A stretch of DNA of 64,000 nucleotides, from contig JARZZO010000002.1 of assembly GCA_030544215.1 (NCBI GenBank), positions 29,449,395 through 29,513,394 of the forward strand. Direction: 5' to 3'. Every line of letters begins with the position of its first letter. Within the stretch, counting starts at the first letter, position 1. The DNA is from Zantedeschia hybrid cultivar (taxonomy: Eukaryota > Streptophyta > Magnoliopsida > Alismatales > Araceae). A program made the position numbers and the translations under genes. Positions 44,038 through 55,935 of the stretch are shown here, in pieces. Under the pieces are notes generated by a model. The model was not told the DNA's origin, searched no databases, and saw only the letters and a list, made by a program, of their open reading frames with translations.

Positions 44038-44815
44038 CCGAAGTCCTTGGCCATTAAAAAGTTAGTGATAATTCTTGAAAGCTTAGTGATAATTGGTGAT
44101 TATTGGAAGGATTTTTTTTAAGAGAGACGTCGTCCAAACGTAGAAGGATCGAGGCGCTTCTACTACTTCCAGGAATCTTGAAATAAGCTTCATCATCTCT
44201 TCATCATTTCTTCGTCCTTTCAAGATCTATTCAAGAACCAAGGCTTTCCAAGGGCCATCCAACTTAGTTCTTAATTAATTTCTACATCTTTTTCATATTT
44301 CTAGCACATCATAATTTCATCACATCACTCCATGCAACACACACACACTAGCATATAATTTTCAATCCATATTTTAAAGGGGTTTCAAAAACTACAAACA
44401 AGTGAGTTTATTTGTTTAGTTGCATGATTAAAATTATTACTGGGATAGATACTACATCTATTTGAGTTCTTATTGTTCTTTCTCTCTTTCTTTCTTTCCA
44501 CTTTTTGTAAGGTACAAAAAAAGATCAAGAGGAGAGAATCAACAAGGAAATCTAGACGATCCTCAAAATCCAATAAGCATCCAAAGCAAGAACAAAGTCA
44601 GAAGGGCTCTTTTCCTTCAGTCGGCTAAAGGAGGAGAATCAAGAACTCCAACATCTCTCAATTCCAAAACAGGTAAGCGATCAATCTCTGTCTTTTGGAA
44701 CTTTTTAGTCAAAAGATTCTGGCGATCACATTCACTTAGTTCTTAATAGGTTTATTTGTCACAAAAACAATATAAATTTTCATGATAATCACACACCATT
44801 ATTTGAGCACTCACA

Positions 44816-45315
44816 CATGCATCATGTAGGACTTTGACATAATTGTGATAAGAATTAATTCATGATTAAATTTCAGATCATTGATCCAATAAATCCTAAC
44901 GTGATATGAAATATTACATTCTGAATTAAGTATCTCGATAATCTTTAAGGTTCGCTTCAAGATATCTTTGGAATTCTATCTTTTCTTGGATTTCTCACCC
45001 TACATTTCTTGTTTCCTCTTAAGATCTGTCATGGTTGCAGCACTTCCACATTGGCTGGTAACCGCTCTTCATGACGAAACCTGCAGGGTTTGTGACCTAG
45101 GGTACTTCCCAATCATGGAGGTTGATCGACCTTTTGTTTCGTTGTTTTTCTCATCCAGACAGGATTGATTCCATCGTTATTTTCGAGTTATCTTCACTGA
45201 TTGTTTTAAGAAAGATTCCCATCATGTGATGTTGAGAGCGTGTCACATCACACTTTGGCATCACCTTTTCAATACATCTCACTCCCTTGCAAAGCCAATG
45301 CCAAGGTGGGGCAGC
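44816..45315 (+). other. 3' noncoding region of copy C
   Basis: Colinear with about 43005-43512 of copy B, including the small ORF and the purine-rich segment before the LTR. Confidence 0.8.
45031..45168 (+). CDS. Small ORF near the 3' LTR of copy C, unknown
   Basis: 45 codons, the counterpart of 43214-43354 (DETCRVCDLGYFPI). The frame is also open upstream to 44968. Evidence for translation is only the shared start, stop and central block. Confidence 0.25.
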   Translation: MVAALPHWLVTALHDETCRVCDLGYFPIMEVDRPFVSLFFSSRQD

Positions 45316-45440
45316 TGTAGATATGCTAATTTTGACATCATATTGAATAAATTTCATGTCACAATAATAATGCCCCAGAATGGTCTGATGTTTAATCATT
45401 AATTAATTTTTATTCATTTTCTCTTGAGATTCGTTGAATC

Positions 45441-45732
45441 ATGTCGCTCATACGTGACACCATTTGGATTCTTAGTAGAAATCAATTCGGAATTAAAATT
45501 AGTAAATTTAGGAGGAATTAACTTAATAGCGTTGTCTATGGACGATGCCATTTGAGTCCTAATCCGCCTAGGTTTACTATTTCTAACTTTAGTTAATTTC
45601 TCAAATTATCTAAAGCACGTCACGAGTGAATGACACCTTTTATGTTTCCTAATTGTTTTTTGTTTCCTTTTTTGGATTTATTTCTATTCTGGCCACATTA
45701 ATTAACTAAAAGGCGTCCCCCTTAAACGACGC
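45441..45732. repeat. Four dyads upstream of the TATA box, LTR C
   Basis: All have 10-nt centres. Three have decayed cores (ATGTC/GACAC, GCGTT/GATGC, ACGTC/GACAC); the last is intact (GCGTC/GACGC). Confidence 0.78.
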
Positions 45733-45892
45733 ATTTTAAGAGTTTCCTAATAAACATGATTTGGCCAAGATAATCTGGTTTCAGAGGTTGGAAGGATTTC
45801 CAATTCCCTTCATGATTATCCAGGGCAAGTATGAGCCGCAAGAGAGTCCTTTTGAAGGTCAAAATAATTTAAAACCTCTTCTTATAAATACA

Positions 45893-45900
45893 TATGGATA
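45893..45900 (+). promoter_or_regulatory. TATA box in LTR C
   Basis: TATAAATA, about 160 bp after the last dyad, as in LTRs A and B. Confidence 0.65.
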
Positions 45901-46596
45901 TTGACCATTGAAAAAGGTTAGCTATTGGAGAATTTGGAGCTTCCTATAAGATTTTTGAAGGTCCTCAAGAAGAAAAACGTGGACAACAAGGGAAGCTTGA
46001 TCTTCTTCATCCTCTTCACCCTTTGAAGCCCATTGAAGATTAAGGCTATGAAGGGGCCATCCTTTTCCTTTCTTCTTGATATTTTCCATTAAATTTTAAT
46101 AAAATTCATATAGTTTAAATTTCTATTTCTTTCATATAGTTCTTCATTACATTACTTCATCACACACATTCACTTCATATTTTTCCATACCTATACATCC
46201 TTTAGGGGTTTAAAAGAACACAAAACAAGTGAGTTCTTTAATTTACTTACATGATAATTTTGTTGGATAGAATAGATACCACATCTCTTTAGTTCTAATC
46301 CATTTGTTTTTTCTTTTGTTTTTAATCTTTCTTGTAAGGTTTGAAGGAGATTTAAAAGAAAGCTTGGAGTTTGAACGGAAGCAAAGAACAAGAGTAAAGA
46401 AAGAAAAGCCTCTTTTCTTTTGGCCGGTCGAAGGAGAAGAACAAAAGAACCCCACATTCTCCTGATTTGCAAGGTTAGTAAGCGATCACTTTTCCTTTGA
46501 AACCCTCAGTTTCTGGAGATCACAATTCCTTTTAAATTGTTAATCATAGTAAACACATAATAACATGATGAACACACACCCTTTTTGAGCCCTACA

Positions 46597-47567
46597 CCTC
46601 CTTGATGTATTCGCCTTAAGGCTTCATCTTTTAAATTATCATGTAAATATGAATTTATGATGTAATTTGATCGAGGCGGCTGAGCATAGAGCGAGGATGA
46701 TCCACAACTACAACCAAGAAGGATGAGAAACAGTTCCTTAAGCCTATGAGTTTGCAAACTCATGATATAAATTGTTATATTATGTACGTGTGTTTGGCTA
46801 TCTAGGTCAAGTCAAACTGCAGTGCCATCTATGACCACACTAATGACATGTATGCGATGCATATGTTTTATTTTGATTATGAATCTATTAACCTAGGTTA
46901 TTACTATAATATATATGCGATATATTTAATACTATCACCTAGGATGAGACCAAAGAAAAATAATTAAAACATTTGTCTTAAAGTCTATGCCATAGCGCGA
47001 GTCATTTAGAATACACCGCATGGCTCTTCATCAATATAGTTATTAAATCTCAATTCATTGGTGGCATATTCTTCTTGTTTACCCGAAATTTGCCATCATT
47101 TTATGAGAGGTCTATTGACTATTGCATTTGATGCCTTTAGATAAGAATAGATGAATGATATAGTTATCTACGTGTTTACCTGGGAACTATATTTCTACTC
47201 TACTCTATCATTTATTGATGGTAATGCTTAGACCGGAGATAATGGTCTACTGTGTTTACTCGGGACCATTAATAACCTGTGAGCCAAAATATGATCGGAT
47301 ATTGCAAGGAGTTGCAATTATCATGAGATGATTGCTCTAAGATAGCGGTATGATACTACGTGTTTACCCGAGGTCATACTGTAATACTTAGAGATTCTAA
47401 TCCCCGCTAGGAGACTGTCGGCGTCTCCTGTTATGTTTATCTGAAGGTTATACAGTCCGATGAAAATTAGTGGGAGTAAAACTAGATAAACAAAGTCCAT
47501 GTCTTGTTTTTAAATTAATTGACTGAATATTTGCTAATTGTAATATGATTATCTCTTGTAGGCTAAA
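46597..47567 (+). other. 5' leader of the Copia element
   Basis: No coding sequence was seen. Between 47060 and 47455 five hairpins carry a common loop motif. The part from 46597 to about 46800 may belong to another sequence. Confidence 0.5.
47060..47455 (+). ncRNA. Array of five hairpins with a shared loop motif, Copia leader
   Basis: Stems: 47060-47066/47091-47097, 47158-47165/47185-47192, 47240-47247/47264-47271, 47345-47354/47373-47382, and 47428-47434/47450-47455 (bulged). The stem sequences differ between hairpins but remain complementary (6-10 bp). The loops share TGTTTAYCYGR, often preceded by CTAC. This suggests a repeated RNA structure; function, perhaps Gag binding or packaging, is inference. 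Confidence 0.5.
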
Positions 47568-50500
47568 ATGTCACACCATAGCCCGTTGCATGGCATACTT
47601 GATGCCAATCGTTTGACAGGCCCGAATTACTCAGACTGGCTCGGGAACCTGAAGATTGTCCTCAGGTCTGAGCAAATTGCTAATGTCCTGGATGATGAAC
47701 CTCCTATTGAACCAGCATTAGATGCCCCAGAGGAGGACATGCTGACATATGAAAAATAGAAGGAAGATTCCACTATGGCCCAATGCTACATGCTGGCCTT
47801 TATGAGCAATGAATTGCAGAGGCAGCATGAGAAGATGGATGCTAAATCCATCATGCTCCATTTCAAGGAGCTGTTTGGTGAGTAGAGCAGGATCAAGAGA
47901 TATGAGATATCTAAGAATCTATTCAAGGCTCAGATGGCAGAAGGATCTTCAGTACAGACTCATGTGTTGAAGATGATAGAATGGGTGGAGAGGCTGGATG
48001 CTCTTGGGGTTCCACTCCCCAAGGAGATGCATACCGACCTTGTGTTGTCCTCACTTCCACAATCATATGCTCAATTCATTGTGAATTTCAACATGAACAA
48101 GATCCAGACCACTTTTGTTGAACTACTGAATATGCTGAAGACTGCGGAAGGGAACCTTGTAAGGGAGAAACCCCAAGTCCTTATGGTTGGTAAGATCGGC
48201 CAGAAGAGACTAGCAGTCCAAGCCTTTAAGAAAGGTAAAGACAAGAATCAGAAGAAGCCGAAAGTTGTCAAGAAGGATAAAGGCAAGAGTGCTAAGAAAG
48301 GTGATTGCTTCTATTGTCATCAAAAGGGCTACTAGAAGAGGAATTGCAAAGAATACCTCAAGGATAAAGCTCAAGGAACTGTGAAACAGCAGGATGCTTC
48401 AGGTATCTATATGATAGATGTAAACTTGTCAATAAAAAATTGTACATCGTGGGTATTAGATACTAGATGTGTATCTCACATCTGCAATTCTGTGCAGGCA
48501 CTGACAAGAAGACGTAAGCTGAGGACCGATGAGGTGGAGCTGAGGCTAGGTAACGGCGCAAGAGTTGCGGCGATCGTTGTGGGGACAGTGAAGCTCAAGC
48601 TACCATCCGGAGACACATTTTCATTAGATGAATGTTATTATATACCTAACATAATAAGAAATATTATTTCTATTTCATGTTTAAATAGAATAAGATACAA
48701 TTTAATTGTTGGGAACAATTGTTGTTCAATTTATTTTAGAAATAAAGATTGATACTTAGATCTATTTGATTATGAATTATATGCGACCTATGAGTCATGT
48801 TTGATGGGTAAAATGGCTAAATCTCTATTTTCTAGAACTGGAGAACGAGTCAAAGACATATTGGAACTTATACATACAGATGTATATGGTCCTATGTCTA
48901 CCAAAGCCATTAGTGATTTCTCATACTTCATTACATTCACTGATGATTACTCAAGGATTGGATTTATATACTTATTGAAGTATAAATCTGAAGCCTTTGA
49001 GAAATTCAGAGAATTTAAGAATGAAGTAGAGAAACAAACAAGAAAGAATATAAAAGCCATCCGATCTGATCGGGGTGGTGAATACTTGAGTACGGAGTTC
49101 ATTAAATACTTAAAGGATAATGGTATCCTTTCTCAGCTTACACCTCCTTATACACCTCAGATGAATGGTGTATCAGAAAGGAGAAATCACACATTAATGG
49201 AAATAGTGCGATCTATGATGAGCATGTCCAAATTACCAGTGTCCTTATGTGGATATGTACTTAGCTTGGTTATGTATATCCTAAACAAGGTACTCAGCAA
49301 ATCTGTTGAAACCACTCCATATGAGATATGGAATGGAAAGAAATCATACCTTAAACATGTTAAAGTCTGGGGATGTCCTACTCATGTTAAAAGACATGAT
49401 GCAAATAAGCTGGAGTCCAGAATTGACAAATGCATATTTGTGGGATATCCAAAAGAAACTTATGGATATTATTTTTATCATCCGGGCGCACAAAAGGTAT
49501 TTGTAGCCAAAAAAACTATCTTTCTGGAAGAAGATTATATTCTCTAGAAGGACAGTGGGAGTAAAATAACTTTAGAAGAAATTTCAAACCAATAAATTGG
49601 TAATGATTCATCTGATGAACTATCAGTTTCTGAGCCTGTTCAAATAAGTACACAAAAAACTCGTAAGTCAGAAAGAGTACCTAAACTACTAGAAAGATAT
49701 GTAGGACATATTAATTTGGATGATTCTAAGATACTCTATAATGAGGATGATGATCCTAAGACTTACAAGGAGGCCTTTGAAACCCATAGGCCAAGAAATG
49801 GCAAGAAGCCATAAATTCTGAAATTCAGTTCATACACATCAACCAAGTTTGGAACTTAGTTGACTTGCTCGAAGGTATAGTACCTATCGGCTACAAGTGG
49901 ATCTTTAAAATAAAGATCAGTGCAGATGGACGAATAAAGACTTATAAGGCAAGGCTAGTGGCAAAAGGGTATTGTCAAAGGCAAGGAATTGACTATGACG
50001 AGACCTTCTCACCCGTTGCTATGATTAAGTCTATTAGAATCCTTCTCGCTATTGTTGCATACCATGATTATGAGATCTGGCAGATGGATGTGAAGACAAC
50101 CTTCCTCAATGGAAACCTTGAGGAAGAGGTGTATATGATGCAACCAGAGGGGTTCACATCAAAGGAATCTCCAGATATGACATGTAAATTACAAAGGACT
50201 ATTTATGGACTGAAGCAAGCTTCCTGAAGCTGGAACATAAGGTTTGATGAGGCAATCAAATCTTATGGCTTCATTAAGAATGAAGATGAGCCTTGTATGT
50301 ACAAGAAAAATAATGGAAGTGCAATCACATTCCTGGTTCTTTACGTTGACGACATCCTACTCATTGGAAATGATGTAGGGATGATGTCATCAGTAAAGAT
50401 CTGGCTATCCAAGAACTTCTCCATGAAAGATTTGGAGGAAGCATCTTACGTATTGGGAATACGGATTTATATAGATAGATCGAAGAAGATACTTGCCTTA

Positions 50501-51218
50501 ATTCAATCCATGTACATAGAAACTATTGTCAAAAGGTTTGGCATGAAAAATTCCAAGAGATGTCTCATACCGATGAGACATGGAATTTATCTCTCTAAAA
50601 ATCAGTCTCCCAAGACTTCTGAGGAGAGGGTAATGATAGATAAGATACCCTATGCTTCAGCCATAGGTTCCATCATGTATGCCATGCTATGTACTAGACC
50701 TGATGTTGCATATGCTCCGAGCGTTGCGAGCAGACATCAAGCAGATCCAGGAGATCAACACTGGAAGGCTGTGAAATGCATCCTTAAGTACTTGAGAAGA
50801 ACTAAGAATATGTTTCTGGTCTATGGAGGAGGAGACTTGAAGCTACAAGGATACACTTATTCAAGTTTTCAGTCTGATCCTGATGACAACAAGTTGACAT
50901 TAGGTTCTGTCTTCACACTCAACGGGGGAGCAGTAAGCTCTTAGTGTGGTGGAAAGCATCTCTTGTCCCGTCCCACTGCTGTGTGACAACAATGGGGCGA
51001 TTGCTCAAGCGAAAGAGCCGATGTCTCATCAGAAGTCGAAGCACATTCTACGACACTTTCATCTGATCAGAGATATTATAGCTCAAAGAGATGTCGTAGT
51101 AGAAAAAATTCCTTCAGCCGACAACATAGCAGATCCACTGACAAAGCCTTTGTCTCAAAATGGCTTTGAGCATCACTTAGAGAATATGGGTATTCTCTAT
51201 AAAAGTGATTGGCTTTAG
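47568..51218 (+). pseudogene. gag-pol: Gag-pol of the Copia element, disrupted
   Basis: Gag starts MSHHSPLHGILDANRLTGPN. The zinc knuckle near 48305 reads CFYCHQKGY then a stop, so its His is Tyr. The protease site reads LDTRCVSH, with Arg at the DTG glycine. The N-terminal H-H of the integrase zinc site is missing because of a deletion near 48770. The integrase D, D, E are near 48874, 49069 and 49180. RT keeps YVDD near 50343. About 60 codons are missing from RNase H near 50945. Stops lie near 47757, 47883, 48333, 48750, 49545, 50225 and 50942, with frame changes near 49800 and 50945. No active enzyme can be made. Confidence 0.9.
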
Positions 51219-51233
51219 TCCAAATGGGAAGAT

Positions 51234-52526
51234 TGTTAGTATTAGGTGGTCTCAAAGCCAATCCGATACTATTCAGTTTATTAATAAATGGCATTAATTC
51301 ATTGTGTAATTAGTTCAATCTATATTTATTGTATCATGATGAAGTCTATGAACATGTGCAACAATCTTCGGATTATGATGAGATCATAATTACGGGACCG
51401 AAGACTTATAAGCACATGTTCTTAATTATTCCTAGTCGGGGGGATCTTTGAGATGGACGTCAAATATCCGACTAGACTAGTACAGATTTCTTCAGCTCAA
51501 ATGATGAGGGTGACTGATCCTATAAGTCACTTGTGTGGAGACACTATGTTAGACCTGTAGGTGCTCATTGGAGAATGAGTTCACTGAATTGATCCGACCT
51601 AGAATCGCTGGATGGTATATACCTCACTGTTAACCAGCTCATTTCTTTTGTCACGGTTGTGTAGATGATCCTTGGACCTGAGACACCGAAGATACCTTGA
51701 TGGTACGTCTCTGAGCTTTGACTTTGACTAACGAATTCCTAACCATGGGTTATCAATAAGTCAAATGATCGGGTTCAGAGAAATGCCCTCGAAGGTAATT
51801 GTGTGTTTAATATGGGATCATCCACTCTCAGTATTATGAGAGAGAATGTTCCGAGAATGATGCGCTTAAGTCTCTGGCTAGGGCGGATACTGTATCAGAT
51901 AAACAGTTATCCGATATAGATTAGCAGCATCTGATTCAAGTGAATCGACCGGCTAAGGTTTAACAATAAACCATACCCTAGGTCGATTCGGGAACATTCC
52001 ACGGATGAAGCATTATATCTGCACGCTAACCGATGACAGAAAGGTTCCAATGGAAGGTTGCGATAACCTCAAATCCATCCAGGATCACGCAATGTTGCTT
52101 GACATCCAACGTGATCGGAAGCTCGTCCGAATTTACTATGGGACATTAAATTCGGCTGATTAATTAATATACGGATATTAATTAATTCAGTGGGTCCGTA
52201 AATAGTTACTGGGCTCAATGGGCTATTAACTGGACTGGTATTTGGGCCTAGAGGGTCACACGCAAAAGGTTTTCAAGTCAATGGATAATCCGATGGGATT
52301 TCGGATAAGTATGGGTTTTTGTGAAAAACTGCAAATATGCTTATTATAAAAGAACAACCGCTAGGTCGGGGGCCAGCAACCCTGACCTAGCCGCCGCCTT
52401 CTTTCTCTCTCCTCTCTCCTGGGCGCACGACACGAGGCGGCCATCTGGAGGCTCCGCTTCGGCTCCCAACAGCTCCGCCTTCCAGCCGACGGGAGTTTCC
52501 GAATCTGCATGTCGCAGCAGATTACG
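51234..52526 (+). repeat. 3' LTR of the Copia element (right end uncertain)
   Basis: A purine tract (AAATGGGAAGA, 51222-51232) directly precedes TGTTAGTATTAGG. A TATA-like ATTATAAAAG lies near 52338. The LTR seems cut by LTR D at 52527. No 5' partner is available to confirm its limits. No dyads were found in it. Confidence 0.6.
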
Positions 52527-52642
52527 TGTAAGGACTAAGGCTTTCGGATCCGGTTTTCGGGGTTGGACCCAGTAGTTCAGGCTCCAGTGGGGCAGAGACT
52601 CTGTGATGTTTCGCGTCGAGCCCGCTCGACACGGTTTAAACG

Positions 52643-52910
52643 GCGTCCAACAATGCAGACGCGTTTTAGCCTGTGCCACGTGGGCTGGCTTTGGGCCGCG
52701 AGAGTACGGCCCTGACATGTCGTCTGAACGGCGTCCGTGAGGCACGACGCCTTTCAGACTGCGACTCTGGGTTGTCAGAGTACGGCGCCAGTCTTGTCGT
52801 CTAAACGGCGTCTTGTATGGAAGACGCGTTTCAGACCTCTGACAGAGCGTTGCAGAGTTTTGTCAGAGCAGCCGTCACGTCAACTAATAGGCGTCCGTAC
52901 ATCTCGACGC
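52643..52910. repeat. Four dyads in the first 400 bp of LTR D
   Basis: Cores lie at 52643-52662, 52731-52750, 52808-52827 and 52891-52910. All are exact GCGTC/GACGC with 10-nt centres. They correspond to four in LTR E (56223-55936, reversed) with matching flanks but mostly different centres. Confidence 0.92.
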
Positions 52911-53477
52911 GTTTTTAGCCAGTCTCTGATTAACCCCGCGAGCCCTCCTTCTTTCCCTCATTTTTCTTCCTTCTCTCTTTCTCTCCTCCCTTCCGGCGAC
53001 TCCGGCGACGACCCCTTCTCCTCCCTCTTTTCCTCCCACCACTTCGTCCTTCCCTCCACTCCATCACCCACCTAGCTCCCACCACTACCACCTCCACTTC
53101 CTCCGCGGCGTTTACTCTCCGGACGGCGGCCGACGTCCCGGTGGAGTAAGGACGACCACGGCGGTACCGGTGGCGGCGTGGGGTGAGACGGGTGGACGGC
53201 TTGGAGCTTGGAGGAGTTCAAGTAACCGGTAGGGTGACGGTTCCCCTAGTATTGTGTTTTAAACCATGTTTCCCCCGTTTAAAGCATGTTATGGATCTGT
53301 GGTTTTGGGGTGGAAAGAGCATGTTAGGGGCTTTTCCTTGATGGGAATGGGAGTTTCTATGAAGGTGGATTTATGATGCTTTGGTTTGCCCTCTTTCTCC
53401 TATGATTTTTGGGGTTTTTGGGAGTTGGAAAGGGAGCCTTCGGGTAGGAGACAGAACCAAGTTTCTTGCGCTAAAAG

Positions 53478-53829
53478 ACGTCGTGGATGGACGACGCCTT
53501 TCAGAAGGGCGTCGGGCCATCATGACGCCTTTTAGGCAGAAATCGTTCCACTAAGGCTCTGTCAGTTCGGGGATTCTAGTACTGAAAGACGTCATGCTGG
53601 TACGACGCGATTTGGAATAGCGTCGGGTCACCATGACGCCTTTTAAGGCAGAAATCCCCCGATTGAGGTTTTCTGCTAATTCCGGTTTTTCTGTGTGAAT
53701 GGCGTCTGATGATGTTGACGCCTTTTAAAAAGGCGACCTCTGGTGTCGACGCCTTTTAGGCCAGACACTGAGGCCGGGATTTCATGAACCAGTTTAGGGT
53801 GCTTGGATGGCGTTGGCCTTGGGTGACAC
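53478..53829. repeat. Seven dyads in the second half of LTR D
   Basis: Cores begin at 53478, 53509, 53589, 53620, 53702, 53733 and 53810. The first four are a tandem duplication of a two-dyad unit. One left core is GCGAC and the last is GCGTT/GACAC. All centres are 10 nt. Confidence 0.88.
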
Positions 53830-55011
53830 GATCCAAGACAGAACCACACTAAATCCATGTCAGTAAAATGTGTTTACACTGCTAGATAGTTGGTTAATGC
53901 ATGCGGTTAGTATACTCGATGTGATGAACTCTTCGTGACCTGATGACACTGCGTTGGATGTTGTAACGACCCGCCACCCTATAATCGGGGATCCGATTAC
54001 TAAATGGGTACCGAATCATTAATTTGGAACCAAACCAGGATCTAATCAAGTCTGGGAGATAAATAATAAACTAAGTTAAACATTCACATCGCATTGAACT
54101 GAAATAAAAGTGCAGGAATTAAAAGTTATTACAATGCGACTCGATACAGCAAATAATTACATACTCCAACAAAAACGAAATAATTAAACATACAGGCCAG
54201 AAATAAAATCACAACTACGTCGGGGCATACCCCGGAACAACTGCTGACGGTGCTCAAGTCACAGCCGCACTCTCCTCGCTAGGTCTGCTGAGAGTCCTCA
54301 CCTGAAAACCGCAGGAGGGGTGAGTCTCAAAGACAAGACTCAGTAGGGATCCTTCGATCCCCACTGCCCACGCACACACCCACAAGTGCAAGGTACAGTT
54401 AACGGAAAGGTGATAAACACAAGAGGTACAATTCCTAATTCTTAACGTGAAATCACATGCAATCGTATTATAATAAACATGCATATATTAAACCAGCCGA
54501 CTAGGAAACCCACAACTGTCGTCTCGATAGAACTCGCTAACCACGCAACAACGGTGGAAAAACCTCGACCCGCTGAGACCAAACAGTAACCCCTCGGATA
54601 GCACACTAGCTACTCCGGCCCAACCGGCTCAGGTGGCTACTCCTTCCCTCAGCATGAGTGACTCTCCGAATGTACCACTCCGACACCGGTACTAGCTGAC
54701 CCCGGGGTTCACCAGGTGACCCTCTCTCACTAGGCGTCACCCCGCCCACGCCCCCACCGGCGCTGTGCTCACCCCCCCACCAGCACAGGGTGATAAAGTG
54801 CTACAATGTCACTCCAGGTCCACAGTAACTCAAAATCCAGCACAATGCGATCCGGTCACGTGAAAAGTCCGCGATCGCATAACACACATATAGAACCATC
54901 CGATTATGAAGAATCCATCTCTATCGGGTACACTAAAGCATGTACTAACCATCTATCTAACAGTATGAACACGTTTTACTGGCATGAATTAATGAGGTTC
55001 TGTCTTGAATC

Positions 55012-55363
55012 GCGTCGCCCAAGGCCGACGCCATTCAAGCTCCATGTACAGGTTCATGCAAAACAGTCTTCAGAATCAGGCCTTAAAAGGCGTCGACACC
55101 AGTAGTCGCCTTTTAAAAGGCGTCGACATCCTCAGACGCCATTCAACACAGAAATCCAGAAATTCCAAGGCCCTTACTCAGGGAATTTCTGCGTTTAAAA
55201 GGCGTCATGGTTAACCGACGCCATTCGAAAACGCGTCGTTCACCCATGACGTCTTTTAGTCCCAGAATCCTCGAACTGGCAGACTCTCTATCAGGCGATT
55301 CCTGTCTAAAAGGCGTCGTGATGGCCCGACGCCCTTCAAAAAGGCGTCATCCATGCACGACGT
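55012..55363. repeat. Seven dyads in LTR E (left copy), distal group
   Basis: All have a 10-nt centre; most have exact cores, one right core is GTCGC. Two pairs lie about 10 bp apart, as in intron 1 of the PMD gene. Confidence 0.9.
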
Positions 55364-55935
55364 GTTTCAGCCCCAGGAACCAGAGTCGCCTAAGCCCGAG
55401 GGCTCCCTTTCCAACCCCAAACGACCCCAAATTCACCCAAAAACGGAGGGAAAAAGAGGAGCAATACTATCTATAGGCAACATATTCATAGAAATCCCCC
55501 ATGTTATCAAAAGAACTCCTAAACATGCTCATTCTAACCCCCGAAACCAAAGATCCAAACAAGTTCAAACGGGGGTAAACATGGCTTAAAACGCGATGCT
55601 AAGGGGAACCGTCACCCTACCGGACACTTGAACGCCTCCGAGCTTCAAGCCGTCCACCCGACTCGCCCCGCGCCGCCGCCGGTACCGCCGTGGTCATCCT
55701 TGCTCCTCGGTGACGTCGGCCGCCGTCCGGAGAGTAGAACGCCGCAGTGCAAGTGGAGGTGGTAGTGGTAGGAGCTAGGTAGAGGATGGAGTGGAGGGAG
55801 AGATGAAACAGTGGGAGGAAAAGAGGGAGGAGGAAGGAATCGCCGCCGAGTTCGTCGGAAGGGAAAGAGAGGAAGAAAGGAGAAAATGAGGGAAAGAAGG
55901 AGGGCTCGCGGGGTTAACGAGAGACTGGCTAAAAC

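Larger units (their letters stand above)
13913..44815 (+). mobile_element. Tat-lineage retrotransposon copy B, split by an Athila insertion
   Basis: The element starts with TGTAGACACG and ends with ACTCACA, and is flanked by CATGC on both sides (13908-13912, 44816-44820). Without the 11.3-kb Athila insertion it is about 19.6 kb. Order: 5' LTR, leader, gag, protease, pol, antisense PMD gene, antisense DUF7745-like gene, 3' noncoding region, 3' LTR. All coding parts contain stops or frameshifts. The two LTRs (1315 and 1303 bp) look about 95% alike by eye, so it is an older insertion. Confidence 0.92.
43513..44815 (+). repeat. 3' LTR of Tat copy B
   Basis: Starts TGTAGACAAAC, ends ACTCACA, aligned throughout with 13913-15227. 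It contains three dyads (43724-43743, 43812-43831, 43893-43911, the last with a 9-nt centre after a deletion) and a TATA box at 44029-44037. The target duplication CATGC follows. Confidence 0.93.
44816..46596 (+). mobile_element. 3' end of Tat copy C (host of copies A and B)
   Basis: The sequence continues 13728-13912 across the insertion of copy B: joined, it is colinear with 42820-43512 of B. It ends with GGTGGGGCAGC and an LTR (45316-46596). The remainder of C must lie left of the window. This copy is the oldest of the three, judging from its more decayed dyads. Confidence 0.85.
45316..46596 (+). repeat. 3' LTR of Tat copy C
   Basis: Starts TGTAGATATGC and ends CCTACA, about 1281 bp. Dyads lie at 45441-45460, 45539-45558, 45617-45636 and 45713-45732, and TATAAATA at 45893-45900. 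It is clearly related to but more diverged from the LTRs of A and B. CCTCC (46597-46601) would be its target duplication; the other copy is off-window. Confidence 0.82.
46597..52526 (+). mobile_element. Ty1/Copia retrotransposon, 5' truncated and decayed
   Basis: Integrase precedes reverse transcriptase, the Copia order. A 5' leader with a hairpin array, a broken gag-pol frame, a purine tract and a 3' LTR starting TGTTAG at 51234 are present. No 5' LTR or PBS is visible, so copy C may have inserted into the 5' end of this element. The right limit is set where LTR D begins at 52527 and is not independently proved. Confidence 0.75.
52527..53961 (+). repeat. LTR of Tekay-like element D, left part
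   Basis: Starts TGTAAGGACTAAGG and is colinear with the reverse complement of LTR E (TTCGGATCCGGTTTTCGGGG, CGAGAGTACGGCCC, CCCCGCGAGCCCTCC). No polypurine tract precedes it, so it is a 5' LTR or a solo LTR. It continues at 63408 after element E. Eleven dyads lie in it. Confidence 0.85.

Noticed and set aside
52321..53075. Host gene downstream of the Copia element
   Set aside because: ORFs here span the Copia LTR and LTR D; the sequence matches the reverse complement of LTR E, so it is transposon DNA.
55012..55363. Dyads as very short MITEs
   Set aside because: A 10-nt interior that differs in nearly every copy, and no consistent target duplication beside the arms, do not fit copies of a mobile unit.
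54254..55589. ORFs repeated exactly 7098 bp apart (54254-56156 and 61352-63254)
   Set aside because: They fall in the two LTRs of Tekay element E, share no known domain, and read through dyad arrays.
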